From Streptomyces sp. SolWspMP-5a-2 (GTDB lineage Bacteria; Actinomycetota; Actinomycetes; Streptomycetales; Streptomycetaceae), in NCBI RefSeq assembly GCF_900091845.1, contig NZ_FMCI01000135.1, positions 1 through 64,000 on the forward strand: a stretch of 64,000 bases of DNA, given 5' to 3'. The position numbers and the translations under genes are program-made. Below are positions 35,852 to 44,120 of the stretch, piece after piece. The notes under the pieces are model-generated. The model worked only from the letters and a program-made list of their open reading frames with translations. It did not search any database and was not told the origin of the DNA. The first letter of the stretch is position 1; the number at the start of each line of letters is the position of its first letter.

Positions 35852-37453
35852 TCAGGCTTCCCCCGGACGGCCGAACCCGCTCGGACCGCGCCGACTTCGG
35901 CGATCGCGGACGGAGATCACCGCCTGGCGTGTCAACTTCCAGCCGTCGCCATGTCGTTCGACGTACCCGAGCGAGCGGAGTTCGTACAGTCTCGCGACCG
36001 CGTCGTCCGGGGTGGTCCGCGCCCCGCGAGCGATCTCCGCGACCGTCGCCGCACCCCGGCCCGGCAGCACGGCGAGCACCTGCCGGGCAGCGGGTTCGAG
36101 CAGGTCACGGGGGAGCACGGGCCCCTTGCCCACCGGGGCCAGCTCTCCCATCTCCCCGACCACCTCGACGACTTCCGCCGCGCCGGTGACCAGCACGGCC
36201 TCCCCGCGCAGCAGTTCGTGCACCCCGGCGGAGAGCCCGCTGGTGACGGGCCCCGGCACCCCCATGACATGCCGCCCGAGCCGCAGCGCGGACCGCGCGG
36301 TGGACAGGGAGCCGCTGCGGTGGGCGGCTTCCACGACGACGGTGCCCCTGGTCAGGGCGGCGATGACCCGGTTGCGGACGATGAATCTGCCGGCCGTCGG
36401 ATGCTCGCCCGGCGGCAACTCGCCGATCACCAGTCCCTGTTCCGCGATCCTGGCGAACAACTCCGTGTGCCCCGGCGGATAAGGCCGGTCCACGCCGCTG
36501 GCCAGCACCGCGACGGTGGCCCCGCCCGCCCCGAGGGCGCCCCGGTGCGCGGCGCCGTCGACCCCGAAGGCACCGCCCGACACCACCACCCAGCCGCGTT
36601 CGGCGAGGCCCGCGGCGAGCGTGGCCGCGACATGGGCGCCGTACTCGGTGCAGGCGCGCGCTCCGACCACGGCGACGGATCTGAGCGCCCACATCCGCAG
36701 GTTGGGCAGCCCGCGCACCCACAGTCCGAGCGGCCGCCCGTCCCCGAGGTCGTCCAGTTGCCGGGGCCACTCGGCGCTCCCCGGGGACACGAACCGCATT
36801 CCGGCCTCACGGACGGCGTCGAGGTCCCGCCGGGTCCCGGCCTCCCGGGCCCGTGCCAGCAGCCCGGCCCACCGCCGGTCGGTCACCCCGGCGAGCTGCG
36901 GCCCGCCGTCCCGCAGCCGCCGGGCGACCTCGACGGCACCCCGCTCCCGCAGCCACCGCCCGCCCACCTCGTCCCCGGGTTCGAGCACCCGGCTCAGAAA
37001 GGCACGGGCCTCCCCATCCACCCCGAGCGCCTCGACCCCAGTCGCAGCCCCAGCCCCGGTCGCAGCCCCAGCCCCGATGCCTCCGACCAAGGCCCCACTC
37101 CCGTCGCCCCCAGCGCCACGACCCCCCATGCCCGCAACCTCCGGACCGCCCCCGGCACCGTCACTCGCGCGCCCAGGCCCTCCCCCGTCTCCCTCGCCTC
37201 GCGCATCCCCCCGGACGCTCACCCCTCCCCCGCGCTCCCCGACACCGTCAGCCCCCGAACCCCGCTCCCCGGCACCGCCCGCCTCCGGACCGCCCCTCCC
37301 AGCACCGCCCGCCTCCGGACCGCCCTGCCCGACACCGCCCGCCTCCGAACCACCCTCCCGGCCACCGCCCATCTCCACGCCACCATGCTCCGAGTCACCG
37401 TCCTCCGTACCACCGTCCTCCGCGCCGCCCCTCACCACGGCACCGTCCCTCAC
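35852..37453 (-). CDS. dprA: DNA-processing protein DprA with a long glycine-rich N-terminal extension
   Basis: DprA loads RecA on incoming single-stranded DNA; in Streptomyces its role is unclear. The Rossmann-type core is in the C-terminal 390 residues: VVGARACTEYG, VVSGGAFGVDGAAHRGAL, VLASGVDRPYPPGH and RFIVRNRVIAALT are all diagnostic. A C-terminal winged-helix domain follows. The GTG start overlaps the yifB stop as GTGA, giving 533 residues against about 380 normally. The extra 145 or so residues include five near-perfect 10-residue units such as GGPEAGGAGR. The true start could lie further in, as no ribosome site guides it. Confidence 0.88.
   Translation of the reverse strand: MRDGAVVRGGAEDGGTEDGDSEHGGVEMGGGREGGSEAGGVGQGGPEAGGAGRGGPEAGGAGERGSGADGVGERGGGVSVRGDARGEGDGGGPGRASDGAGGGPEVAGMGGRGAGGDGSGALVGGIGAGAATGAGAATGVEALGVDGEARAFLSRVLEPGDEVGGRWLRERGAVEVARRLRDGGPQLAGVTDRRWAGLLARAREAGTRRDLDAVREAGMRFVSPGSAEWPRQLDDLGDGRPLGLWVRGLPNLRMWALRSVAVVGARACTEYGAHVAATLAAGLAERGWVVVSGGAFGVDGAAHRGALGAGGATVAVLASGVDRPYPPGHTELFARIAEQGLVIGELPPGEHPTAGRFIVRNRVIAALTRGTVVVEAAHRSGSLSTARSALRLGRHVMGVPGPVTSGLSAGVHELLRGEAVLVTGAAEVVEVVGEMGELAPVGKGPVLPRDLLEPAARQVLAVLPGRGAATVAEIARGARTTPDDAVARLYELRSLGYVERHGDGWKLTRQAVISVRDRRSRRGPSGFGRPGEA
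37231..37380. repeat. Five 30-bp tandem repeats in the 5' part of dprA
   Basis: Exactly registered copies at 37231-37260, 37261-37290, 37291-37320, 37321-37350 and 37351-37380, sharing CACCGCCCGCCTCCG. On the coding strand they give 10-residue Gly/Glu/Ala units. Confidence 0.92.
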
Positions 37454-39066
37454 CGTGACCCCCCGATGGCCATGGGCACGCCCCGGGGCACGCCCGTGCG
37501 CAGTTGGAGCGCCAGGGCCACGTCCGTCGCGTCGGGCCGGTCGTGTCCTGCCAGGTCGGCGACGCTCCAGGCGACCCGCAGCACCCGGTCCAGCCCGCGG
37601 GCCGTGAGGACCCCCCTCTCCAGACCGCGTTCCGCCTCGTCCATGGCGCCGCGCTCCGCGTGCCACCGGCTGCGCAGCTCACGTCCGGGGATCTCGCTGT
37701 TGCTCCGCCAGGGGGTGTCCCCGAGACGGGCGGCGGCCCGCTCCCTGGCCGCTCCGACCCGGTCGGCCACGGTCGCCGTGGACTCGCCCCTGGCACCGCG
37801 CTCGGTGAGCTGCGCCCTGGTCACCCGGTCCACCTGGACCCGCAGGTCGACCCGGTCGAGCAGCGGCCCGGAGAGCCGCGCCTGGTAGCGGCGGATCGCG
37901 GACGGCGGGCACTCGCAGAAGTCGTCGGTGAGGGTGAACCGGCCGCACGGGCAGGGGTTGGCCGCGAGGACCATCAGGAATCTCGCGGGGAACCGCACCA
38001 CCCCCGCGCTCCGCGCGATGACGACGTGTCCCGACTCCAGCGGCTGGCGCAGCGCGTCGAGCGCCTGGCCGCTGAACTCCGGGGTCTCGTCGAGGAAGAG
38101 CACGCCCCGGTGGGCGAGGGACACCGCGCCCGGCCGCGCGATCCCGTGACCGCCGCCCACCAGCGCCTGCATGGTGGCCGAGTGGTGGGGCGCGCAGTAC
38201 GGGGCGGTGTCGATCATGGGCTTGCCCGCTGGCAGCAGCCCGGCCACCGAGTGGACGGCGGTGACCTCGAGGGACTCCTGGCGGCCGAGGGCGGGCAGGA
38301 TCGCGGGCAGCCGCTCGGCGAGCATCGTCTTCCCGGCACCCGGGGGCCCTTCGAGGAACAGATGATGGCCTCCGGCGGCGGCGACCTCGACGGCCGTCCG
38401 CGCCGAGAGCTGTCCGACCACGTCGGCGAGGTCGTGACCCTGGTCGTGCGGGGCCGCGTGCATCCCGGTGGCCGCGCCCGTGCCCGGCACCCGCAGGCCC
38501 GCCATGAGCGGGTCGGGGCGGCTCAGGTCGTCGGGTTCCTCGTCGGGCACCGGCTCGTCGGCGAGGACGGCGATGAGCTGCCGCAGACTGCGCACCCCGA
38601 GCACCGACACCCCCGGCACCAGCGACGCCTCCGCGGCGGCGCACTCGGGCACGACGACCTGGTCGTACCCCGCGTCGGCGGCGGCGATCACCGCGGGCAG
38701 GATGCCCCGGACCGGCCGCACCCGCCCGTCGAGGCCCAGCTCCCCGATCATCACGAGGTCCACCATCACCCGGGGGTCGATCCGCTCGGCGGCCCCGAGG
38801 ATCGCGCAGGCGACGGCGAGGTCGAACCCGGATCCGGCCTTGGGGACCGAGGCCGGGCTCAGCCCGACGGTGAGTTTCTTCGACGGCCAGGCCGTCCCGG
38901 AGTTGACGACCGCCGCCCGTACCCGGTCACGGCTCTCGCTCAGACTCTTGTCCGGGAGCCCCACCAGCGTGAACGCCGCCACGCCTGGCTCCAGGTCGGC
39001 CTGCACCTCGACGACGACGCCCTCGACGCCGACCAGCGCCACCGAGCACGTCCGCGCGAACCCCAT
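37450..39066 (-). CDS. YifB/ComM-family AAA+ ATPase (magnesium chelatase-like)
   Basis: The 538-residue protein has an N-terminal Lon-like fold (residues 1-170), a central AAA+ module and a C-terminal magnesium chelatase-type domain. Walker A is EGPPGAGKT near 232-240, Walker B is GVLFLDETPEF, and a Cys-rich zinc-like stretch ANPCPCGRFTLTDDFCECP lies near 373-391. ComM relatives drive branch migration during recombination of foreign DNA, so its pairing with DprA makes functional sense. The ATG follows the yraN stop by one base, and its own stop overlaps dprA. All three are one unit. Confidence 0.93.
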   Translation of the reverse strand: MGFARTCSVALVGVEGVVVEVQADLEPGVAAFTLVGLPDKSLSESRDRVRAAVVNSGTAWPSKKLTVGLSPASVPKAGSGFDLAVACAILGAAERIDPRVMVDLVMIGELGLDGRVRPVRGILPAVIAAADAGYDQVVVPECAAAEASLVPGVSVLGVRSLRQLIAVLADEPVPDEEPDDLSRPDPLMAGLRVPGTGAATGMHAAPHDQGHDLADVVGQLSARTAVEVAAAGGHHLFLEGPPGAGKTMLAERLPAILPALGRQESLEVTAVHSVAGLLPAGKPMIDTAPYCAPHHSATMQALVGGGHGIARPGAVSLAHRGVLFLDETPEFSGQALDALRQPLESGHVVIARSAGVVRFPARFLMVLAANPCPCGRFTLTDDFCECPPSAIRRYQARLSGPLLDRVDLRVQVDRVTRAQLTERGARGESTATVADRVGAARERAAARLGDTPWRSNSEIPGRELRSRWHAERGAMDEAERGLERGVLTARGLDRVLRVAWSVADLAGHDRPDATDVALALQLRTGVPRGVPMAIGGSR

Positions 39067-39067
39067 C

Positions 39068-39847
39068 TCAGGCCACCCCCCGCGCGTGCTCGACCACGGG
39101 CGCGCCGCGGTCCGGGAGCAGGACGCCGACGAGGTCGATCCGGACACCGCCGGGCGGGGCTCCGCCGTGGGCGTGGACCCACTGCCCGGCCAGCTCCCGC
39201 AGCCGGCGCGCCTTCTCGGGGGTCACCGCGGCCATGGGGTGCTCGTAGCGGCCGCCCCTGCGGGTCTTGACCTCGCAGACGACGAGGACTTCCCCGTCAC
39301 CGGCCACGATGTCGATCTCGCCGGTCCTGCCGCAGCGCCAGTTGCGGGCCAGGACCGTCATCCCGGCGTCGGTGAGCCACCGGGCCGCCAGATCCTCGCC
39401 GTACCGCCCGAGGGCACCGCGCCGCGCGTCACCGGTGCCACGCTCCCCGGCACCACCGGCACCACCGGCACCACCGGCACCACCGGCACCAAGCACACCA
39501 CCGGCCCTGCGCCGATCCGCGCCCTGCCCCGAACTCCCACCCGGGACAGCAGCCCCCGGAAGCCCCGCGCCCCCGCGCCCGTCACCTTCCTGGCGCGCCC
39601 GCGTCTCCATACGCCCCCGCGCGCACTCAGAATCTCGCGCTGCACTCCCCTGGTCCCGCTGGTCCCGGATACTCCCCTGTTCCCAGGTGCTCCCCTGGTC
39701 CCGCTGTTCCCGGGCACCCCCCTGCTCCCAGGCGCCCCTCTGGTCCCGCTGGTCCCGGACACTCCCCTGGTCCCGGGCGCTCCCTCGGTCCCGCGCGTCC
39801 CCGCGCCCCCACGTGCTCCAGCACGTCGTCCTGCCGTATGTGCTCAT
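39068..39847 (-). CDS. YraN/UPF0102 nuclease-fold protein with repeat-expanded N-terminus
   Basis: The C-terminal 120 residues or so are a complete YraN domain (endonuclease-like fold). [25 protein letters not shown] and CEVKTRRG carry the Glu, Asp and Glu-x-Lys active-site pattern. Upstream, the frame stays open for a further 139 residues: 15-residue [12 protein letters not shown] repeats, then GGA repeats. The ATG at 39847 is preferred because GGAGGT lies 9 bp upstream, while the internal ATG at 39610 has no convincing site. Other UPF0102 proteins are about 120 residues and start right before the core. The extension is therefore a likely in-frame insertion. Confidence 0.75.
   Translation of the reverse strand: MSTYGRTTCWSTWGRGDARDRGSARDQGSVRDQRDQRGAWEQGGAREQRDQGSTWEQGSIRDQRDQGSAARDSECARGRMETRARQEGDGRGGAGLPGAAVPGGSSGQGADRRRAGGVLGAGGAGGAGGAGGAGERGTGDARRGALGRYGEDLAARWLTDAGMTVLARNWRCGRTGEIDIVAGDGEVLVVCEVKTRRGGRYEHPMAAVTPEKARRLRELAGQWVHAHGGAPPGGVRIDLVGVLLPDRGAPVVEHARGVA
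39449..39490. repeat. 9-bp repeats in yraN encoding GGA units
   Basis: GGCACCACC repeated 4.7 times. Read in the yraN frame, it gives Gly-Gly-Ala repeats just before the nuclease core. Confidence 0.9.
39645..39797. repeat. 45-bp composite tandem repeats in the 5' part of yraN
   Basis: Alternating 27-bp (A) and 18-bp (B) modules: A 39645-39671, B 39672-39689, A 39690-39716, B 39717-39734, A 39735-39761, B 39762-39779 and a diverged B 39780-39797. Every module is a multiple of 9 bp, so the reading frame is kept and a 15-residue period results. Confidence 0.9.
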
Positions 39848-39982
39848 CGGGCACCACCTCCGGCGCCCAATGTCACGTGCCCGCCCCCAAGAAGTGGATC
39901 TTGGTGGAGAGCCCGGTGGCTGTGGACAACTCCGTCACTCGCAGGAGTGACGGTCAGCCACGCACCGCCCCTCAGCCGCCCC

Positions 39983-40291
39983 TCAGCCGCCGGGCAGCTC
40001 CAAGTCGCTCTTGTTCAGCTCCTCGATGTTCACGTCCTTGAACGTGAGGACGCGCACCTGCTTCACGAAGCGGGCCGGTCGGTACATGTCCCACACCCAG
40101 GCGTCCGCCATCGACACCTCGAAGAACACCTCACCCTGGACCGAGTGCACCTGCATCTCGTAGTCGTTGGTGAGATAGAAACGCCGCTCGGTCTCGATCA
40201 CGTATTTGAACAGACCGACGACATCGCGGTACTCCCGGTAGAGCTTCAGCTCCATCTCGGTCTCGTACTTTTCGAGGTCCTCGGCGCTCAT
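39983..40291 (-). CDS. DUF2469-family conserved protein
   Basis: A small 102-residue acidic cytoplasmic protein of the actinobacterial DUF2469 family. EKYETEMELKLYREYRDVV at the start and RFYLTNDYEMQVHSVQGE mid-protein are the family signature. It sits between the Nudix/sipZ genes and the yraN-yifB-dprA unit, as in other actinomycetes. GGGGA precedes the ATG. No function is known to me. It has no membrane or DNA-binding motif. Confidence 0.93.
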   Translation of the reverse strand: MSAEDLEKYETEMELKLYREYRDVVGLFKYVIETERRFYLTNDYEMQVHSVQGEVFFEVSMADAWVWDMYRPARFVKQVRVLTFKDVNIEELNKSDLELPGG

Positions 40292-40347
40292 GGCATGTTC
40301 CCCTTCAGCCGTGCGATCCCACCATTGTGCGCCAGTACCGGGAGCCT

Positions 40348-40872
40348 CTAGACGATTTCCGTGTCAAGGATCTCGGGTGTGGCCGGGGGACCGTCGCCGA
40401 GCAGTCTGGTCAGCAGCTCGGCGAGTCTGGTCGGATACACCGTCTCATGTGCCTGGCTCAGTTCCCGACACGTCCACCAGCGCGCTCCGGCGACACTGCG
40501 CCGTTCCAGTTCGGTGAGCCCGGCGGGCTCCGTCTCGGTCTGGTCCGTCCGGGCCAGGAAGTACCACTCGTCCTGGTCCCAGCGCCGCCCGGCGAAGGGG
40601 AAGGAGCAGCGGCGGCGCCACAGCAGCGGGCCGAGCGCGATGCCGGTGATCCCGGTCTCCTCGCGCACCTCGCGCCGGGCCGCCTCCTCCAGAGTCTCGT
40701 CGCCCTCGACACCGCCGCCCGGGGTGAACCACCAGTCGTCGGCGACGTCGTCCGGCTCATGGCCGTGCAGCAGCAGGATCCGGTCGTCGGGGTCGAGCAG
40801 GACCACTCGGGCGACCGTCCGCAGCCCCTCGGCCGGGATGTCGGCGGGGATGTCGGCGGGTTCAGCGGGCAC
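40348..40872 (-). CDS. Nudix hydrolase
   Basis: A 174-residue pyrophosphohydrolase of the MutT superfamily. The Nudix box runs from Gly53 to about Ile75: GGGVEGDETLEEAARREV then REETGI, with all Glu ligands present. WWFTPGG before it is usual. It probably removes a modified nucleotide or nucleoside diphosphate derivative; the substrate is not deducible. The GTG start overlaps the sipZ 3' end by 11 bp, so it is translated with sipZ, matching the sipZ-mutT pairing known in S. lividans. Confidence 0.93.
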   Translation of the reverse strand: MPAEPADIPADIPAEGLRTVARVVLLDPDDRILLLHGHEPDDVADDWWFTPGGGVEGDETLEEAARREVREETGITGIALGPLLWRRRCSFPFAGRRWDQDEWYFLARTDQTETEPAGLTELERRSVAGARWWTCRELSQAHETVYPTRLAELLTRLLGDGPPATPEILDTEIV

Positions 40873-41644
40873 CCGCGGGCTCCGTCCTGGTGCGGGCCGC
40901 GCCCCGGCGGGCGGCCAGCGCGGCGATCGGTCCGTAGGCGCCGCCGCCGAGCACCAGCACCGCGCCCGCGACGATCAGGGTGACGATCAGCCGCAGCGGT
41001 CCGGGCGAGGAGAGGGCGCCCAGGGTCGCGAAGCCGGTCGGCTCGGCGAGCATGCCGCCGCTGGGCCACGCCACGGCGTCGACCCGGGCCCGCACCGCGC
41101 CGCGCGCGACCGTGCCACCGGCGGCGTCGGTGAGATGGGCGGTGGAGTCGAGGGAGCCCTGGCGCTCGTCACCGAGCAGGAACAGCCGGCCTTCGGGGAC
41201 CTTCACCGTGGGGAAGTCGGTGGTCTCGGCGAGGCTCCCGGCGGGCAGGTAGGGCTCGTCGATCCGCTTGCCGTCGACGGTCAGCTTGCCGTCGGTGCAG
41301 CAGGCGACCGTGTCGCCGCCGACCGCGACCACCCGCTTGACGACGGGCGCGTTGGTGACCCAGGACTTGTCGTCGAAGACCACGACGTCACCCCGGCGCA
41401 CCTCGGAGCCGTCGATCCGCTCGGCGAGGACGCGGGCGCCCGCGGCGATGGTGGGCGACATGGAGCCGGTGGGCACGGTGTAGGGGCGGTAGACCACCGC
41501 GCCCCAGGCGAATCCGCCGAGGAACATCACGATGCCGAGGCCCACCGCCAGGCCCGACAGGCGCTGTCCGAGCCTGCTGCCCACCCGCGCGGTGCCGGTG
41601 CCTCCGCCGTGCGGGGCCGTACGTGTCGTGCTCTCGCCACCCAT
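40862..41644 (-). CDS. sipZ: Type I signal peptidase SipZ
   Basis: Cuts signal peptides from exported pre-proteins on the outer membrane face. The 260-residue protein has an N-terminal helix (about 28-50), the catalytic Ser in PTGSMSPT, and the catalytic Lys in VVKRVVAVGGD. LLGDERQGSLDS is the box E region. A second C-terminal helix region (about 222-248) is present, as in S. lividans SipZ. It is transcribed separately from sipWXY: a promoter lies just upstream and a terminator ends the sipY message. Confidence 0.94.
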   Translation of the reverse strand: MGGESTTRTAPHGGGTGTARVGSRLGQRLSGLAVGLGIVMFLGGFAWGAVVYRPYTVPTGSMSPTIAAGARVLAERIDGSEVRRGDVVVFDDKSWVTNAPVVKRVVAVGGDTVACCTDGKLTVDGKRIDEPYLPAGSLAETTDFPTVKVPEGRLFLLGDERQGSLDSTAHLTDAAGGTVARGAVRARVDAVAWPSGGMLAEPTGFATLGALSSPGPLRLIVTLIVAGAVLVLGGGAYGPIAALAARRGAARTRTEPAGAR

Positions 41645-41652
41645 GGATCCGC

Positions 41653-41681
41653 ACCCTACCCGGCGGTACCGGAGCCGGTCA
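41653..41681 (-). promoter_or_regulatory. Promoter of sipZ
   Basis: On the minus strand: -35 TGACCG (41676-41681) and -10 TAGGGT (41653-41658), spacer 17 bp. Only 8 bp separate the -10 from the ATG, so the message could begin at or near the start codon. Confidence 0.6.
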
Positions 41682-41821
41682 GCCCTTCTCCCCCGGCCAT
41701 GGTCAAAGTCCGCGCAAGGCTTTCACCCTCCCGAACGGGCCACCGGGCGGATCGGGACTGACCCGGCACGACGGGCACCGCAAACGGCCGGAACCCACCG
41801 GTCACGACCCCGCCCCGCCCT

Positions 41822-41983
41822 ACCGGACCCGACGCGCACGCCTCCACCCGGCACACACCACACAGCCCCACACGCATCACCCGACCCGACGCACACGCGC
41901 CTCCTCCCGGCACACACCACCCCGCTCCGCGCGCGTCCCCCGACCCGGTCCGGCGGACGCCACCCGGCCCGGCAGACACCGCC
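41822..41983. repeat. Degenerate 57-59-bp direct repeats between sipZ and sipY
   Basis: Three diverged copies begin near 41822, 41879 and 41938 and share GACCCGACGC and CCCGGCACACACCAC. They fill most of a 483-bp gap that has no credible gene. The rest of the gap holds the sipZ promoter on one side and the sipY terminator on the other. Confidence 0.75.
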
Positions 41984-42048
41984 GGCCCCGCCCGACCCCG
42001 CGCGCACCACCCGATCCCCCGCGCAGCACCCGCCCCCGCACATACGGA

Positions 42049-42078
42049 GGGGGAGCCACCTCTGAAGGTGCCTCCCCC
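42049..42078 (-). terminator. Terminator of the sipW-sipX-sipY operon
   Basis: Stem GGGGGAG/CTCCCCC continued by CACCT/AGGTG with a single C-C mismatch and a CTGA loop, 50 bp past the sipY stop. Confidence 0.85.
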
Positions 42079-42127
42079 ACTGTCCGGCGTCCCGGCGTCC
42101 CAGCGTCCCGGCTTCCCGCCGTCCGCC

Positions 42128-43114
42128 CTACCGTGTCTCGACCGGTGCGATCCGGCGTCGGCGCCACAGTGCCACCGGTACCGCGCCGACCAGGGCGACG
42201 GCGTTCGGCGCGACCGTCAGGGCCGCGGCGGACGCCTTCTGGTCGTTCAGGCCGGGCTGGTCGAAGGTGTCGGGCACCGGCAGGGTGCTCCAGCGGTTGA
42301 TCGGCCAGGCGATCACGATGGCGCGGCCGACGACGTCCTTCACCGGGACCATGCCGTGGTGGGAGTCGTCCTGGTTGTAACGGGAGTCGCGGGAGTTCTG
42401 GCGGTGGTCGCCCATCACCCAGAGGTAGCCCTTGGGGATCTTGACGGTGAACTGGCCGCCCTGGTCGTCCACGCTGCACGGGGTGTTGCCCGGGTAGACG
42501 AACGACGCGTCGTTGAGCGCCTTGCCGTTGACCTTCAGCGGGCCCGTGTTCTTGCAGGAGACGGTGTCGCCGCCGACGCCGATGACCCGCTTGATGAGGT
42601 CCTTCTCCTCGGCCGACGGCATCAGGCCGATCCAGCTGAGGACCTTCTGGAGGGCGTTCGGGTTGGCCGTGGGCTCGCCCGCCAGCCAGTTGTCGGGGTC
42701 GTGGAAGACGACGACCTCACCGCGCTCGGGCTCGGAGCCGAACCACGGGGTGAGCTTGTCCACCAGCACCCGGTCGCCCTGCTGGAGGGTGTTCTGCATC
42801 GAGTCCGACGGGATCGAGAACGCCTGCACCAGGAACGTCTTGATGAGCAGAGCGAGCACCAGAGCGATGCCGATCAGGATCGGCAGCTCCTTCCAGAAGG
42901 AGCGCTGCTGCCGCTGCCGGGGGGCGTCGTCACCCGGTCCCCGGCCGTCGGACCTGGTCTGCTCGTCGGGCCCGGGGACCTCGTCGGCAGGTCGTCCGGT
43001 GTCACTCCCGGAGTTCACGGCGCCGTCCGCGGCCGGGTCCGCTGCGTCCACGGGACGTCCGCGGTGCTCCTCGCCGTCGTGTCCGGACCGTGCGCCAACC
43101 GCCACATCCCCCAC
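42128..43114 (-). CDS. sipY: Type I signal peptidase SipY
   Basis: The 328-residue peptidase has a long disordered Asp/Gly/Arg-rich cytoplasmic head (about 70 residues), one membrane helix (LPILIGIALVLALLIKTFL), the catalytic Ser in IPSDSMQNT, and the catalytic Lys in DLIKRVIGVGGD. MGDHRQNSRDSR is box E, and a C-terminal helix ends the protein. SipY is the main signal peptidase in S. lividans. The GTG start has AAGGAG 5 bp upstream and lies inside the 3' part of the sipX frame. Confidence 0.95.
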   Translation of the reverse strand: MGDVAVGARSGHDGEEHRGRPVDAADPAADGAVNSGSDTGRPADEVPGPDEQTRSDGRGPGDDAPRQRQQRSFWKELPILIGIALVLALLIKTFLVQAFSIPSDSMQNTLQQGDRVLVDKLTPWFGSEPERGEVVVFHDPDNWLAGEPTANPNALQKVLSWIGLMPSAEEKDLIKRVIGVGGDTVSCKNTGPLKVNGKALNDASFVYPGNTPCSVDDQGGQFTVKIPKGYLWVMGDHRQNSRDSRYNQDDSHHGMVPVKDVVGRAIVIAWPINRWSTLPVPDTFDQPGLNDQKASAAALTVAPNAVALVGAVPVALWRRRRIAPVETR

Positions 43115-44120
43115 GCCAACTCCTTACTCTCCGCTGCCGCCTGCCCCATACACGGTGCAGGCCCACCACTCCCATAACGAGCGGGAGTTCCGCAGGGCTC
43201 GGGAGTGGAATAGATCCGTTCGGATCGTCGGAGGCAACCCTATGCGACACCCGGGGAGCGGCGGCCGCCCCCGACACGGAGTTGGAGACCGAGGAGAAAG
43301 TTTTAGGTTCCTGGAGGCTGTTCCAGTGGCCGAAAGGCCACGCGATGACCCGGGCCCGGCCGACCACCGAGTCCTCGGAGACGGTGCCGCCGTAGTCGGT
43401 GTCCTGATGGGCCCGGGAGTCCGCCGAGTTGGCGCGGTGGTCGCCCATCACCCACAGCCGCCCCTGCGGCACGGTGATGTCGAAGGCCTGCAGGGAGGGC
43501 GCGTTGCCGGGATACAGGTAGGCGCCCTCGTCGAGCGGGACGCCGTTGACGGTCACCCGGCCCTGTGTGTCACAGCACTTGACGCGGTCGCCGCCGACCC
43601 CGACGACCCGCTTGATGAGGTCCTTCTCGTCCTCGGAGGGCAGCAGGCCGATGAAGGTGAGCCCCTCCTTGACCTGCTTGACGACGATCGGGTCGTTCTT
43701 CTTGACGGTGCTCTGCTCGTCCTGGAGCCAGCCGCCGGGGTCCTTGAACACGACGACGTCGCCGCGCTCCGGCTTGGAGCCGAACCAGGGCGTGAGCTTG
43801 TCGACCAGGACGCGGTCGCCGATCTGGATGGTCTGCTCCATGGAGCCCGACGGGATCACGAACGCCTGGAGCAGGAACGTCTTCAGGACCAGCGCTATCA
43901 GCACCGCGACGCCGACCAGCAGCGGGATCTCCTTGACCGCGCTGCGCCTGCGCCGTCGCTTGACCTTGCGCTGGAGCCTGCGGCGCTCGGCGCGGGTGCG
44001 CCCGGCGCTGCTCTGCCCGCCGCCTCCGCCCGCCCCGCCGCCGGTCCGCCGGAGGCCGGTGGGCAGGAGGTTCTCCGCCGGGCTGTTCGGCTCGCCGCGC
44101 GGTCTGCCGCGGTTACCCAT
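43002..44120 (-). CDS. sipX: Type I signal peptidase SipX, with 3' end overlapping sipY
   Basis: The 372-residue peptidase is longer than the 320 or so residues I recall for SipX. The membrane helix is LLVGVAVLIALVLKTFLLQ, the catalytic Ser is in IPSGSMEQT, the Lys in DLIKRVVGVGGD, and box E in MGDHRANSADSR. After the normal end region (PAELPLVMGVVGL) the frame continues into about 48 Arg-rich residues encoded by the same DNA as the first 37 codons of sipY, an overlap of 113 bp. The tail looks like chance read-through after loss of the original stop. The ATG is preferred over GTG 44126; it overlaps the sipW stop by 8 bp. Confidence 0.9.
   Translation of the reverse strand: MGNRGRPRGEPNSPAENLLPTGLRRTGGGAGGGGGQSSAGRTRAERRRLQRKVKRRRRRSAVKEIPLLVGVAVLIALVLKTFLLQAFVIPSGSMEQTIQIGDRVLVDKLTPWFGSKPERGDVVVFKDPGGWLQDEQSTVKKNDPIVVKQVKEGLTFIGLLPSEDEKDLIKRVVGVGGDRVKCCDTQGRVTVNGVPLDEGAYLYPGNAPSLQAFDITVPQGRLWVMGDHRANSADSRAHQDTDYGGTVSEDSVVGRARVIAWPFGHWNSLQEPKTFSSVSNSVSGAAAAPRVSHRVASDDPNGSIPLPSPAELPLVMGVVGLHRVWGRRQRRVRSWRGGCGGWRTVRTRRRGAPRTSRGRSGPGRGRRRELRE

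Noticed and set aside
39358..39762. Collagen-like frame (Gly-Thr-Ser/Gly-Ala-Pro repeats) on the minus strand
   Set aside because: It is the same tandem repeat read in another frame. It has no signal peptide or ribosome site, whereas the yraN frame has both a start site and a conserved core.
43002..43114. Considered shortening sipX to end before sipY
   Set aside because: No stop codon exists in the frame before 43002, so the sequence as given supports the overlap.
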